The notes beneath the pieces are model-generated. The model had not been told where the DNA came from. It saw only the letters and a program-made list of their open reading frames with translations, and did no database searches. A stretch of DNA of 64,000 nt. Source: Oegoconia quadripuncta (Eukaryota; Arthropoda; Insecta; Lepidoptera; Autostichidae). Shown here piece by piece: positions 43,863 to 53,958 of this stretch. The DNA is taken from the NCBI GenBank assembly GCA_949316235.1, contig OX438744.1:26647578-26711577 (forward strand), read 5' to 3'. How positions within the stretch are numbered: the first letter of the stretch is position 1; each line of letters opens with the position of its first letter. Both the position numbers and the translations under genes were made by a program.

Positions 43863-46038
43863 GAAGTAATATGAGTTGACAATTTTATATCTTCATTTAT
43901 TGGTGATGTCGTAGAAGAAGCTCGAATCTTGGCAGAGTTTCCTCGTAGACAACGCCTATGGCGCCAAGACCCATATGAAATGCGGGATAATGCTTTTAAA
44001 AAAAATTTCCGATTGTCGAAGGACTTGGTTATGTCAGATTGACACTTGCTTGAGTTACGTTTTACGCGGATTTGTTTAACAAACCAGTCATTCTGTGGAA
44101 TCTTTTTCGTTAGATTTCAATAATAAAGCAATACCTTGTACTTAGTTTATTTATACTCTGAAATGAAGTCGGTTAAGTCTTTTCAGAACCTATTATAAGG
44201 CTGGATTCGTTGATCTCGATTACGACTAAACACAATCGATAAAACGGAACGTAACTTAGATCGACATCCCAATAGTTCGTGACATTTTATCTCTAGCGAC
44301 CGCGAGAATACGTTTCTTTCGTATCATAGACATTTTTGTGACATTTTTAATCGACATTCCACGATTAGACATTATCTCGAATTAGAGATATCTCGCATGA
44401 ACTGAGAATCGGCTCCCTGTGCTGACATGACTGATGTAATTACACACAGTAATTACCAATGTTACGCGGATGATGTCCAAGTGTATAAGTCTGGATCCGG
44501 ATACAACATACCTGCTGTGCTGCAGTGCTTAAACGAGGATTTAGATGGAATTTCCAAATGGTCGTATAGCAACGCCCTTATGCTCAACCCCAATAAAACC
44601 AAATACATGATCTGTGGTACAGCGACGCAAATTGGGGAAATTGAGAGTAGTGATTCAAAAATTAAAATTGGTGATCACGATATAGAGCGCGTGTATGAGG
44701 CCAGGAACCTGGGATTCACTTTCGATAGTCAGTTGAGATTCAGAACACATGTATCGAAATTGGTTAAAAACTGTTTTTATCGGCTGAAAATTTTGTATAT
44801 AATACGAGGATTACTAAGCGAAAAATAACCCTGTGCCAATCTCTAATCTTGTCGAGGCTTAACTATGGCGATCTCGTGTATGGTCCCCGGCTGCAGTCTG
44901 AAACAGAACGCTTGATACAGCGTGTGCAAAATGCATGTTGTCGATTTTGCTTTAACGTTCCACCACGTAGTCACATATCACCTTATTTAAATAACGCAGC
45001 TATGTTAAATATGGACTCACGTAGACAACTGCATCTTGCATGTCTCTTATTTGATATTATGAAATTTAAGAATCCCGAATATCTCCACTCTAAGCTCAAA
45101 TTCCCACCATTTTACGAGACGCGTAACATCCGGTGTCTACGTCCACCACTTGTAGTCCATAAACATAAAACGGTAGCATTTACGGGCAGCTTCCGCTACC
45201 AAGCGACGAAATGCTGGAACAATATTCCTCCCCCCACAAGAACTTTGATGTCGAAATTCACTTTCAAGAAAAGGATAAAATCTTCAATTTTAGAATTCCA
45301 AAAGTTAAATGTGTCAAGAAGGGATCGTGAAGCGGTTGCTGCTGCTTTAAGATATTGAGAATTGAGAGAGAAGAATTGAGAACCCGTGACTACTAAATTA
45401 CCAAATTATGCTGAGCACCTAGTGATCCGTTTTGTGTTTTTTATTATTGAATCTTAATTATGAATGTATGTCGTTGTCTCAATCTTTTGTAAGCTAATTC
45501 GTATATTTATTTACTTATTTATTCCAATCTACCGACAGTGTATCTGTATCTATTTGAGTACCTATACTGCATTTGAATACACATATACCTACGTGACATT
45601 ATTCACTGATGCACACAGTAAAATATGCTTGTCTGGTTGTTCTCTTTTGTACCAGTGTCTCCTCGTGGGTAATAGCTGAAAATCAGTGTTTTGCTCTCTG
45701 AGCAATTATATACACTGAGCTATGACCCATTTGTACGGCTGTAGCACACACATACTCTAGTGTATCCTGATGTTACTTTTATGAATTGTTATAAAATATG
45801 TTTATCCAATTGCTTTGGAACTTATGGTATGTGTGTGACTGGAGATACAAATAAACGATCTATCTATCTATCTATCATTCGTATAATGTTCGTATAAGAG
45901 TGAATAATAATTTCTTTTTAGTTTGGATGATTTGTTCCTCCCTTAACTCATGAAATATCAATATTACAGATATGAAAATACATGTTTAGATTGAAGCCCT
46001 TGTCTTTTTTTAAGTTTATACCACTTCTGAAGCTAATA

Positions 46039-46050
46039 TCAGAAGTGGGA
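46039..46050 (+). promoter_or_regulatory. Candidate primer-binding site (tRNA-Leu type)
   Basis: TCAGAAGTGGGA directly follows the 5' LTR. From memory, insect and vertebrate tRNA-Leu(CAA) end in '...TCCCACTTCTGA' plus CA and CCA, so this would pair with the acceptor stem, offset from the CCA as in some Gypsy groups. The LTR end itself contains CCACTTCTGA (46021-46030), so LTR end and PBS form an inverted repeat. Confidence 0.45.
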
Positions 46051-46158
46051 TAAAGGACAACATGAGGCCCACAAGCAACGGAGGGAACAGATCTACCTTT
46101 CACAATCCTTGTTTAGCTTTCTGACGTGTCATTTCTGATAATTTTTCGAATTCATAAT

Positions 46159-46620
46159 GTCCGAGAATACCCGCGGTCGAACAAAAAAAACGCATACGAG
46201 AGCGCACGCCAGCGCCGCCCCCCAATCTAAGTCAGCTGTCGGTGACGATGGAAGCTATCCTGAACCGAGCAACGCTCAGGCTCCCAGGCACTAGAAGCAG
46301 CGCCATTGGCAGTCAACGAGAGCAATGCGGCCACCGCGTCGTCGCCGGGGTCTGCATCATCCCGCGACGCTGCTACCCTCACGGATGTAACGGAGCGTCT
46401 CATAGATGCGCTCAAATTCCTGAACCCGGTGAGATCAAATCATTATTATATGTCCGATTTAGACTGTGCTTGTGTTTGTAATAAGTGGGATGAGAAAGAG
46501 GGTCTCGCACGTGTCGGTCTTTGCTTAAAAAGGGAAAAATGCGAAGCTAACGCCAGAAACTATTGTCGAGTTTTTATCGATATATCTAAAACCAAGATGA
46601 ACAAATCTATGTGCAACTAG
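46159..46620 (+). pseudogene. gag N-terminal remnant of the LTR element
   Basis: ATG 46159 opens a frame reading 'MSENTRGRTKKTHTRAHASA', closed by a TAG near 46291. A second frame from 46306 continues for about 100 codons to 46620. Basic start and position after the PBS fit gag, but I recognise no capsid motif. Confidence 0.45.
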
Positions 46621-46803
46621 TACGAGTGCTCGCATTATCCGACCAAATAATAATTTCCCCAGTCGCGATAGAAAGCGTAGCATGGTTTTTCTATAAATTT
46701 ACGCAAGTGCTCTTTTCTCAACACTAAGTACCTCTGAAGAACAATAAGTAACGGTCAGGTAAGGCCGAGTCTGCCCAAGATTGAGGCTTTAGTTAAGTCT
46801 CCG

Positions 46804-47140
46804 ATGCCTACTAACGTCAGCAGGCTGCCTGCAGGTTTATTACTAGAAAATCAAACAGCCCAAGGCTCGCGAGTGAACAAAGATCGGAGTGCTCCTACTA
46901 AAACATTTTGTGTTAACGACTTGACTTATGTAATGAAGCGATCACAATGTGCAGGAAAACTAGACAGCAGCATAAGAGGACCCTGTAGAGTGACCAAAGT
47001 CCTGCCACATGGTGGATATGAACTACAATTAGTTACAGTCTCTTATGGGAAAACTACTCAGGCTGTTGCCGAGTACATGTTACCCTGGAGGGGTGAGTGG
47101 ACACCAGAGACGTGTGCCGCTTTTTTTCAAGTGGGAATCC
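46804..47140 (+). pseudogene. pol C-terminal remnant (post-integrase region) of the LTR element
   Basis: Encodes 'FCVNDLTYVMKRSQCAGKLD' followed by 'IRGPCRVTKVLPHGGYELQL', the small beta-barrel at the integrase C-terminus of Gypsy-type pol. The protease, RT, RNase H and integrase core are all missing between this and gag, so the internal region has been deleted. Confidence 0.65.
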
Positions 47141-47148
47141 TGTGTGCT

Positions 47149-47330
47149 CATGTGCGTAAATCGCCGGTCGAACTGTGCTCGTGTGCGATCATCGCCGGTC
47201 GAACTGTGCTCGTGTGCGATCATCGCCGGTCGAGCTAGCCCGTGTGCGTAAATCGCCGGTAGAGCTGGGCTCGTGTGTGCGATCATCGCCGGTCGGGCTG
47301 CCCGTGTGCGCATTTTTGCCGCCGGTCGGG
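47149..47330 (+). repeat. ~31-34 bp minisatellite upstream of the 3' LTR
   Basis: Five to six imperfect copies of a unit containing 'ATCGCCGGTCGAACTGTGCTCGTGTGCG'-like words. Two units (47161-47226) are nearly identical; later ones vary between CGAACT, CGAGCT, AGAGCT and CGGGCT. Confidence 0.8.
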
Positions 47331-47796
47331 CTTGTTCCAGGTGGCCATTAAGATGTCAACCCCGCTGCGGCTGGGTGCTGCATGAGCTTGCGGTCATGGG
47401 CTGAAGGTGCAGCAGCAGTTTCGCAGTTGAAATGGAAACAGTAAAACGGCCTTGTTTTATTACCTAATTACTTTAATGGGACGTCTCGATAGGAGGAGAT
47501 GCACATGAGGATATGCGATGAGTGCATGGTGACGAGTGAATATGGAAGGAAAGTTTGTGAGATGTATGCTTACCTACACGATCGTAGACTGATTATCTAA
47601 TTCGATTTCCAATTGCAGATGATGACGACCCCTGTGAAGGTTCGTCAAAACCTTCACCTGGCCCCAGCGTTGAACTATCGATGGCACCTCTCCATCCGGA
47701 ACCAGGTCCAAGACCGCTGTCAAGTAACGCTGGTTCCAGTGACACCATCTAGGAGACCTTGGTCGGGGACGACCAAATGTCAAAAGAAGCCGTATT

Positions 47797-48090
47797 AGCA
47801 TGGTCTTACTTACACCTGTCGATGCCAACCGGTGCTTCTATTTAAGGCGAGCTGAACCGCGGCCGCTGCACATTTCGTTGCTGGCGGTCGTCGCGTGCAA
47901 GTGAGCCATTTCGTTTTCCTTTATCATTCGTATAATGTTCTTAATTAAGAGTGAATAATAATTTCTTTTTAGTTTGGATGATTTGTTCCTCCCTTAACTC
48001 ATGAAATATCAATATTACGGATATGAAAATACATGTTTAGATTGAAGCCCTTGTCTTTTTTTTAAGTTTATACCACTTCTGAAGCTAATA
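47797..48090 (+). repeat. 3' LTR of the Gypsy-like element, intact
   Basis: Runs from 'AGCATGGTCTTACTTACACC' to 'CCACTTCTGAAGCTAATA' and serves as the reference for reconstructing the broken 5' LTR. About 96-98% similar to the 5' LTR pieces by eye, and it has the roughly 20 bp ('CTTCTATTTAAGGCGAGC') lost at the Harbinger site. Confidence 0.85.
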
Positions 48091-48200
48091 GTATTACATC
48101 AACCATCTTGTATCCACAACACAAGCCTATAGTTGCTTACTGTGGAACTAGATGGCGCTGTGTGCATGTCTAAAGATATTTATTTATTATTATTATATGT
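48091..48200 (+). mobile_element. SINE family A, 3' half
   Basis: 'ACATCAACCATCTTGTATCC' then 'GTGGAACTAGATGGCGCTGT' and a (TTA)n end, continuing the 5' half at 38806-38942 as judged from the intact copy at 52438-52719. Confidence 0.82.
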
Positions 48201-48777
48201 AAATGCTCGTTTCTGGATAACAAAAATTATATTCATATAAGCGGCATTTTCCCACAGCATTTAGCTGTGTTTGCCGTTTGACAATGGAAGAAAATAAAAA
48301 TCGTTTCTCCTTCGGGATATACTATTATAAATCCTGTGCCCAAAGAGTACTATCCTGTGCCAAACTTATTGGTAATCTGTGCCTGTGCCTACGTGGTGGT
48401 GGTATACTTACACGTATACCTACCTTCCGCTTTTCTCTCAAACTTCGTCTGAGGGTTTTCTTGAATCTGATACAACAACCCTTTAGCTTTTCATAGCAAA
48501 CAATGAAATTGGAGAACGACTGTTCACATATGTTCTGGACTTTGTACTCATAGCTCTGTCCGGTCCTATTTCAAATGCTCAAAAATAAATAATAATAATA
48601 AAACCGACAAATAAAATCGTTTAATAACACTAACTGCGAATGGAGTTCTTTTGGCTGAACAAGCTGTTACAAAAAATGAGGGACTGCGGCAAAAATTTCA
48701 AAGCTTCTCAAATGATGTTGTCCAAAGTGACTACCACACTTTACAACTGGTGTTTTCCTTTGAATGATGAAGTATCT
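48201..48777. other. Intergenic with small non-LTR relic
   Basis: 48205-48262 resembles, on the minus strand, the 'LLWGN' region of element Z ('TATTCATATAAGCGGCATTT' against 'TATTTATATCCGCAGTATTT'). Nothing else recognised. Confidence 0.35.
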
Positions 48778-51700
48778 TTTTTTTTTTTTTTTTTTTTTTT
48801 TATTAAAAACTGGATTCGCGTTTGGCCACAATCTCACCTGATGGAAAGTGACGATGTAGCCGAAGATGTATCACGCGCACCCAGTAAATGCCTATTCACT
48901 CTAGACTTGAAGATCCCAAGGTTGTAAGTGTCGGGAAAAACCGACGCGGGCAGTGAGTTCCATACCTTAGCAGTCCGCATTATAAATGACGAAGCAAAGA
49001 GCTTAGTGCGGATGTTCGGTATGTTGACAACATATGGATGGAAACCCCCCCCGCGCCTGGTTGTCCGAAGATGGAAAGGGGACGGTGGAATAAGATCATG
49101 CAATTCCATCGCACACTCCCCGAAATGTATCCTGTAAAACACTGAAAGGCAAGCGACCCTACGGCGGTGTTCAAGGCTTTGCAATTTGCCGGTGACCGTT
49201 GAGTCATCGCCTATGAGTCTTATGGCGCGTCGTTCCACAGAATCGAGTGCAGCCAGTTGGTACTTGGCTGATCCGTCCCAGAGGTGACAGCAGTATTCCA
49301 TGCACGAGCGGATCTGAGCTTGGTAAAGCTCCAGCAGCTGCTTTGGTGTGAAATACCGCCTGACCTTAGAGAGAATTCCAAGCTTCTTGGCTGCTAGTTT
49401 CGCTTTCGATTCGATGGAGCGCCCAAAATTCAGACTCGAGGTTAACTCCAAACCCAAGAGGTTGAGATGGTCAGAGATTGGAATGGATACATTCCGGAAA
49501 GTCGGAGTGAGGTGGAAAGGACTCCGTTTGCTAGTGAATAGACACGCCTGTGTTTTAGAAGAATTGAACTCGACAAGATTGGCGTCGCCCCAGTCGGACA
49601 CTGCCTTTAATGTCGAATTCGTACCCTCCACCATTGACTCCCTGTTAGAACGAATCTCATCTCCACTAGATTGTGCACTGGACATGTATCTCTCTGACGT
49701 TGTGGTGTCGTCTGCATACCCATGGGTGCCGGGTTGGAGCAGATCGTTGATGTGCAATAGGAACAAAGTAGCAGAGAGAACAGACCCCTGAGGTACACCG
49801 GCGTTAATAGCCAATAAGTCAGAAGAGCAGCCGTCAATGACTACCCGAACTGACCGTTCGCTCAGGAAATCAGATATCCAGGTACACAATACCGGAGGTA
49901 ACCCGTACGCTGGAAGCTTGCTTAACAGGCTAGCATGCCAGACCCTGTCGAAAGCCTTAGAAATGTCGAGGGACACAGCAAGAGCCTCGCCATGTCTCTC
50001 AATGGCCTCACCCCAGCAGTGAGTGGTATATACGAGCAGATCGCCAGTAGATCGGTTCCGGCGAAAACCATACTGCCGATCACTGAGCAGATCGTGGTGT
50101 TCCAGATATGCCATCAGCTGGTCGTTCAATACACGTTCCATGACTTTACAAAGTACGGAAGTGATTGCGATAGGTCTATAATTGGCAGGATCGGCACGAC
50201 TACCCTTCTTGGGCACAGGCTGCACGTTTGCAAGCTTCCAGGATTTTGGGACTTGACCCGTTCTTAAAGAAAGTCTGAACAAGCGTGTCAGGACAGGAGA
50301 CAACTCAGGCGCGCATAGCCTCAGAACAATTGCAGGAATACCGTCAGGACCACTAGCTTTGTTTATGTCCAGATTGCGAAGTGTTTTAAGAACTCGCCGT
50401 TGGTGAATTCGCACCTCTGGCATCTTAGTGCCAGAGGGTGGGATGACAGGCGGAGTTTTATTCACAGCATCCAGACGCGAATTGCTTGCGAAGAGGGATG
50501 CAAATAAATTTGCTTTCTCTGTCGCAGTATGAGCTAGTGACCCATCCGGTTTCAGCAGAGGCGGCAGCGATGATCGACAGAAATTCGTTTCGACCGATTT
50601 GGCCAACGACCAGAATGCCTTACTTCCAGAGGGATATGAGGCAAGTTTGTCACCGATCCGGCCAACATGGTCGAAACGAGCCTTACGCAGCACCTTCTTG
50701 CATGATTTGGCAGCTTTGTTGAATGCCTGCTTCGTACGATGAACATCCGGAGCTTTTTGCGAACGAGCGGTAGTCCAGGCCTGATATGCAGAGTGTTTCA
50801 GTGCCTCGGCACCAGAACACTCCGCATTATACCATGGGCGCGCTTTGCCCCCGGTGGAAACGTCAGAGTATGGAATATAATATTCCATCGCCTGACGCAT
50901 CACATCGGTAATGGCTATCGCGCAGCTCGACGGGTCAACCGAAGCAAAGCATGTTTGCTGCCAAGGATAAGACGCAAAGAAACTTCGCATCTCATCCCAG
51001 TCTGCTGACTTGTATCGCCATACTCGCCTGCTACCTTTAGGACTAGGATCGGGCGGAGAGTAGTTTGACACAGATTTCACCAGACAGTGATCGGATGTCC
51101 CCAGTGGGGATGAAACTGAGACCGTATATCTGTCGGGATCAGTTGTCAGCAGAAGATCTAAGCAGTTGGGTGTATGACCGGCAACATCAGGTATGCGCGT
51201 TGGTTGATCTACCAGCTGGGTAAGATTTTGTGACACTGCCATCTTATAAAGTTCTTTCCCAGCGTGGTCGGTCTTCTTGAAAGGGAACAACCACTCCTGA
51301 TGGTGTGCATTAAAGTCCCCCAAGAAGACCATTTGCGCAGTGGGATATCGCTGCTGCACGGTATCGGATGCTGCGGTAAGGTATTCAATAAGTCTGGTTG
51401 TCTCCTGATCACCACTGTGCGATCTGTAGATACCAGCATAGAGAATTTTCTCTATTCCGGTATCCACAAGTATCCATAAGACTGAGAACCTGGGATCCTC
51501 AAGATTACGGAGACGCCGACAGCAGATGTCATCGCGAGCATACACACAGATTCCAGCGTGTGGTTTAAAATTGTGCTCCAGGGAGTATCCTGGGTAGTGG
51601 AGGTATGCCGCGTCTGTCGGACACCTGATCTGCGTCTCGGTGAGGAAAAGCAAATGCGGTTTTTCAGTCTCAAGATGGTGATGAACTGGGTCGAGATTTG

Positions 51701-52372
51701 AGTGCAGGCCTCGAATATTACTGAGGTGCACTTTCAGAGAGAGGACGTGCTTCCGCTGTGTAAACCGCACTTTCTTATTATTGTATTTTTTCATGTTGTT
51801 TAAATAGAGTGAATAGGCAAGGGAACGGCAGTTGAACGAGGCGCTACACCGTTGACCCGCTGACGTAAACGGACCCGCCACGCCAATGGTGGACTCGTCT
51901 GGAGACTGCGGGGACGCCCGAACCCCCCCGAAATGGCCATTGGGTCCTCTCATCCGGTCGCCAACCGGCTCAATGGAGCATTTCGGGATTTTTCGCGAGT
52001 TGGCGGGGCAGCCTTTCATAACTGGCTAGGTTACTACTTGGGCCCCCTACTAACTGCGGTCGGCCAGCGGAGAACCGTGCTTCGGATCACGCTACCCTCC
52101 TCGACGAGTCAACCAGCACAGCGGTACCGCAATATCAAGACCGGTCTACTAGTGCAGCGCAACTGCTCAGACCCGTTCCCTATGTGGCTACTCCAGGCAT
52201 CAAACCGGAACACGGCTAAGCCGTTTGGCGGTTTGGCTTTGCCTGGAGGGTGGTGACCAGCCGCGGCCGAAGCCTACCACCGGAACTGTTGCTCGTTTAG
52301 CACCACCCGGGGGTCACGTGTAGGGTCTCGAGGGTACAGCCTACGGACGCGAGCAACACCAACCCCCAAAAA
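48778..52372 (-). mobile_element. Complete-looking non-LTR retrotransposon (Jockey/CR1 supergroup)
   Basis: On the minus strand: a GC-rich 5' leader (52372-52020), the ORF at 52019-48834, a 3' UTR of about 30 bp and a poly(A) tail seen as a T-run at 48778-48800. No separate ORF1 is visible. The 5' boundary is approximate. Confidence 0.8.
48834..52019 (-). CDS. Endonuclease-reverse transcriptase ORF, intact, 1061 codons
   Basis: An uninterrupted frame. An N-terminal extension of about 90 residues is followed by an APE-type endonuclease (about 94-320: 'SNIRGLHSNLDPV', 'LLFLTETQIRCP', 'VFLGDFNAHHQEWL', 'LGTSDHCLV') and an RT (about 530-830: 'KASGPDGIPAIVL', 'NYRPIAITSVLCKVMERVL', 'QYGFRRNRSTGDLL', 'SLDISKAFDRVWHASLL', 'GVPQGSVLSATLFLLHINDL', 'HGYADDTTTS'). 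The C-terminal region ends 'GIFKSRVNRHLLG' plus about 13 residues. The RNase H of the LOA-like element is absent. The lack of any lesion over 3.2 kb implies recent arrival. Clade within Jockey/CR1 (for example Daphne) not resolved. Confidence 0.88.
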   Translation of the reverse strand: MKGCPANSRKIPKCSIEPVGDRMRGPNGHFGGVRASPQSPDESTIGVAGPFTSAGQRCSASFNCRSLAYSLYLNNMKKYNNKKVRFTQRKHVLSLKVHLSNIRGLHSNLDPVHHHLETEKPHLLFLTETQIRCPTDAAYLHYPGYSLEHNFKPHAGICVYARDDICCRRLRNLEDPRFSVLWILVDTGIEKILYAGIYRSHSGDQETTRLIEYLTAASDTVQQRYPTAQMVFLGDFNAHHQEWLFPFKKTDHAGKELYKMAVSQNLTQLVDQPTRIPDVAGHTPNCLDLLLTTDPDRYTVSVSSPLGTSDHCLVKSVSNYSPPDPSPKGSRRVWRYKSADWDEMRSFFASYPWQQTCFASVDPSSCAIAITDVMRQAMEYYIPYSDVSTGGKARPWYNAECSGAEALKHSAYQAWTTARSQKAPDVHRTKQAFNKAAKSCKKVLRKARFDHVGRIGDKLASYPSGSKAFWSLAKSVETNFCRSSLPPLLKPDGSLAHTATEKANLFASLFASNSRLDAVNKTPPVIPPSGTKMPEVRIHQRRVLKTLRNLDINKASGPDGIPAIVLRLCAPELSPVLTRLFRLSLRTGQVPKSWKLANVQPVPKKGSRADPANYRPIAITSVLCKVMERVLNDQLMAYLEHHDLLSDRQYGFRRNRSTGDLLVYTTHCWGEAIERHGEALAVSLDISKAFDRVWHASLLSKLPAYGLPPVLCTWISDFLSERSVRVVIDGCSSDLLAINAGVPQGSVLSATLFLLHINDLLQPGTHGYADDTTTSERYMSSAQSSGDEIRSNRESMVEGTNSTLKAVSDWGDANLVEFNSSKTQACLFTSKRSPFHLTPTFRNVSIPISDHLNLLGLELTSSLNFGRSIESKAKLAAKKLGILSKVRRYFTPKQLLELYQAQIRSCMEYCCHLWDGSAKYQLAALDSVERRAIRLIGDDSTVTGKLQSLEHRRRVACLSVFYRIHFGECAMELHDLIPPSPFHLRTTRRGGGFHPYVVNIPNIRTKLFASSFIMRTAKVWNSLPASVFPDTYNLGIFKSRVNRHLLGARDTSSATSSLSIR

Positions 52373-52437
52373 CTATTAGGACATAGGTATCTAAACTATT
52401 AGGACATAGGTATTTGTAAATTCCCTTGTCTATGTAT

Positions 52438-52719
52438 AAATAAATAAATAATAATAATAAATAAAATATCCTTGGACATATACAGACAGCGCCATCTAGT
52501 TCCACACTAAGCAACTAGGCTTGTGTTATAGATACCAGATGGTTGATACACAAATACATTTTTTTTGTAAATAAATGCATAATATAAATGAAAAACATCC
52601 ATAACTCGGGTACATATGTCCGTATTCATCATACAAATATATGCCCCTAGCGGGATTCGAACCCGCGACCTTTTGGTATAGCAGCAGAGTTTCTAACCAC
52701 TACACCAAACGGGTCGTGT
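52438..52719 (-). mobile_element. tRNA-headed SINE, family A, full length
   Basis: On the minus strand: 'CGTTTGGTGTAGTGGTTAGA' (A box), 'GGTTCGAATCCCGCTAGG' (B box), body, then 'GTGGAACTAGATGGCGCTGT' and a (TTATT)n tail. This copy shows that the pieces at 38806-38942 and 48091-48200 belong together. Confidence 0.85.
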
Positions 52720-52779
52720 TATAATAAACTATAATAAAATAAATAAACAGTTAAATAAAAATATATGGGCGTTTTTTTT

Positions 52780-52990
52780 TTGTACGATGATGGTACTTGA
52801 CGTCAATCACCCCTGATGTTAAGTGAAGTTGAAGTCGAAAGTGGAAGCGTACTACTGACCCGGAAATTGAGGGACTGGATATCTTATCTCTAACAAACGT
52901 AACACAAAAATGCTTAACATTGGTGCTTGGCGGCAGATTTCGATAAGATAGTGGTAGCTTGCCAGGCGGAAATTTAAAATGCCCTATTTT
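52780..52990 (-). mobile_element. SINE family B, head-truncated
   Basis: 'GATGGTACTTGACGTCAATC' to 'GCCAGGCGGAAATTTAAAAT', the 3' two-thirds of family B in inverse orientation; the tRNA head is missing. Confidence 0.75.
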
Positions 52991-53958
52991 AAATTTGAAT
53001 TAGGAGAGAAAAATCCGTGATAAATCGATGTAAATGTTAGAAAGCGCTTTTGTAGTGCCGATACCACATTTCTCATGTAACAACCCTGTGATTGACTCAG
53101 CTGAGAGAGAGACCATCTAATCTATACTTGGGCTTTTTGGCGGGAACTCGGCGAGTGAAGTAGCATTTTTCTTTATAATTCTTATAATTTGTGCATTCTA
53201 ACTTTTGAAGTTTAATAATGGCAGAATATTGTGCAGCAAACGTTAGTGTTGGTGTACAGGTGAAAGGAAGTGTAAATTAAAGTGCGTAACGGAGCTTTCG
53301 GGTTCCCACAAGAAGCCGCCAAAATCTTTTGTAAAGAATTCTGCCACTTTACTGAAGAATGACTTGACCGTGACTAGACTCTGTATACGCCAAGTATACG
53401 AAGAATTACTTGTTTTGACTGAGACTGACTTATAAACTGAAGAAATAAGAGAAATTTTTTCACTCGAAACTGGCAGTAATGTCCCTCGACAGTGAGGTTG
53501 AGTGGTTGCCATCCTCAAAAATAAGAAGAAGAATCTATACTTGTCTATACTCATCTTTTGTAGTGTGAAATGAGAAACGCGAAAAAATAAAACCTATTTT
53601 TTTCATATCATAGTAGCCCTACCAATTTACAGTTTTGCAGAAAACTTCGCTTTACACCAGGTAAAGACCCTGTGTTATTTATTACTCCTATAATATTTTG
53701 TCTTTACCCATATTGTGTATTTAACTGTTTTTCGAAATTCCTAACATATGGATGGCCGCGTCGACAAATTACTTTGTCGAGCTTGAGCTAGTGTTGTTGG
53801 CGTTATCGTTATATCAACTTCTTTAGCCTTTGAGGTTTTGGGCCTATGAGTGTTTGTTATCCAAATGATGTCAATGGCATTAGCGGCTTAAATTAATGCA
53901 ATTCACGCGAAAGCCGTGGAAAGTGTGTGGTTCATAGTGCATTTATGAACAGGGCGCG
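52991..53958. other. Upstream flank of ZNF706, no clear gene
   Basis: Holds the ZNF706 promoter and 5' UTR near its right end. A minus-strand open stretch at 53243-53554 (103 codons) has no family resemblance and is not called a gene. Confidence 0.4.

Larger units (their letters stand above)
41275..44417 (+). mobile_element. Harbinger-like element, copy 2 (inside element Y, itself split by element Z)
   Basis: The ends are GGGGGGCGATTCTCGCGC and, in inverse, GGGAGCCGATTCTCAGTTC. Without element Z it is about 870 bp. At 43890-44035 it keeps a coding-like stretch, 'VVEEARILAEFPRRQRLWRQ' followed by 'DPYEMRDNAFKKNFRLSKDL', resembling the N-terminal region of PIF/Harbinger (HARBI1-type) transposases ('D-x-x-F-x-x-x-FRLSK'). 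It sits in opposite orientation to copy 1. Confidence 0.72.
39836..45358 (+). pseudogene. Element Y endonuclease-RT ORF, broken
   Basis: Pieces in order: end of endonuclease and linker (39836 to about 40630, 'EPTHFTAVSETLIDLVCTNA'); RT (about 40630-41130 in another frame, 'VGSDGVSRDM', 'LKDLRPISILPFLSKVLEK', 'QSGFRKGRGTVTAL' and 'LDFSRAFDCIN'); then '[13 protein letters not shown]' at about 41230; then, past the Harbinger-like element, 'CYADDVQVYK' at about 44460 and the C-terminal part to 45358. The breaks are a frameshift near 40630, a stop where a Trp codon is expected at 41129-41131, the transposon insertion just before the YADD motif, and a one-base shift in an A run at about 44822. Non-functional. 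Confidence 0.82.
39791..45876 (+). mobile_element. Non-LTR element Y, 5'-truncated (inserted in the 5' LTR)
   Basis: It begins inside the endonuclease and ends in a (CTAT)n tail at about 45858-45876. The LTR sequence on both sides ('CCTTTATC' and 'ATTCGTATAATG') is contiguous in the intact 3' LTR, which fixes the boundaries. About 2.95 kb without the nested elements. Jockey/CR1 supergroup. Confidence 0.82.
38943..48090 (+). mobile_element. Gypsy-like LTR retrotransposon, internally deleted and split by nested insertions
   Basis: The 3' LTR is 47797-48090 (294 bp). The 5' LTR is the same sequence in three pieces: 38943-38980, 39717-39790 and 45877-46038. The interior (46039-47796) keeps only the start of gag, the end of pol and a minisatellite. 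The pieces join in the order seen in the 3' LTR except for about 20 bp lost at the Harbinger insertion. The order of elements shows that the LTR element entered a SINE first and was then invaded itself. Confidence 0.82.

Noticed and set aside
47149..47330. CRISPR-like repeat-spacer pattern
   Set aside because: Directly adjoining degenerate units with no unique spacers, in a eukaryotic LTR element; a minisatellite.
52638..52714. tRNA-like sequence with good A and B boxes on the minus strand
   Set aside because: It continues seamlessly into the SINE family A body and tail, and the same head occurs at 38806 and 37319. It is a SINE promoter, not a tRNA gene.
53243..53554. 103-codon minus-strand ORF upstream of ZNF706
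   Set aside because: No motif, no hydrophobic or repeat pattern, ordinary base composition, and no splice or poly(A) context.
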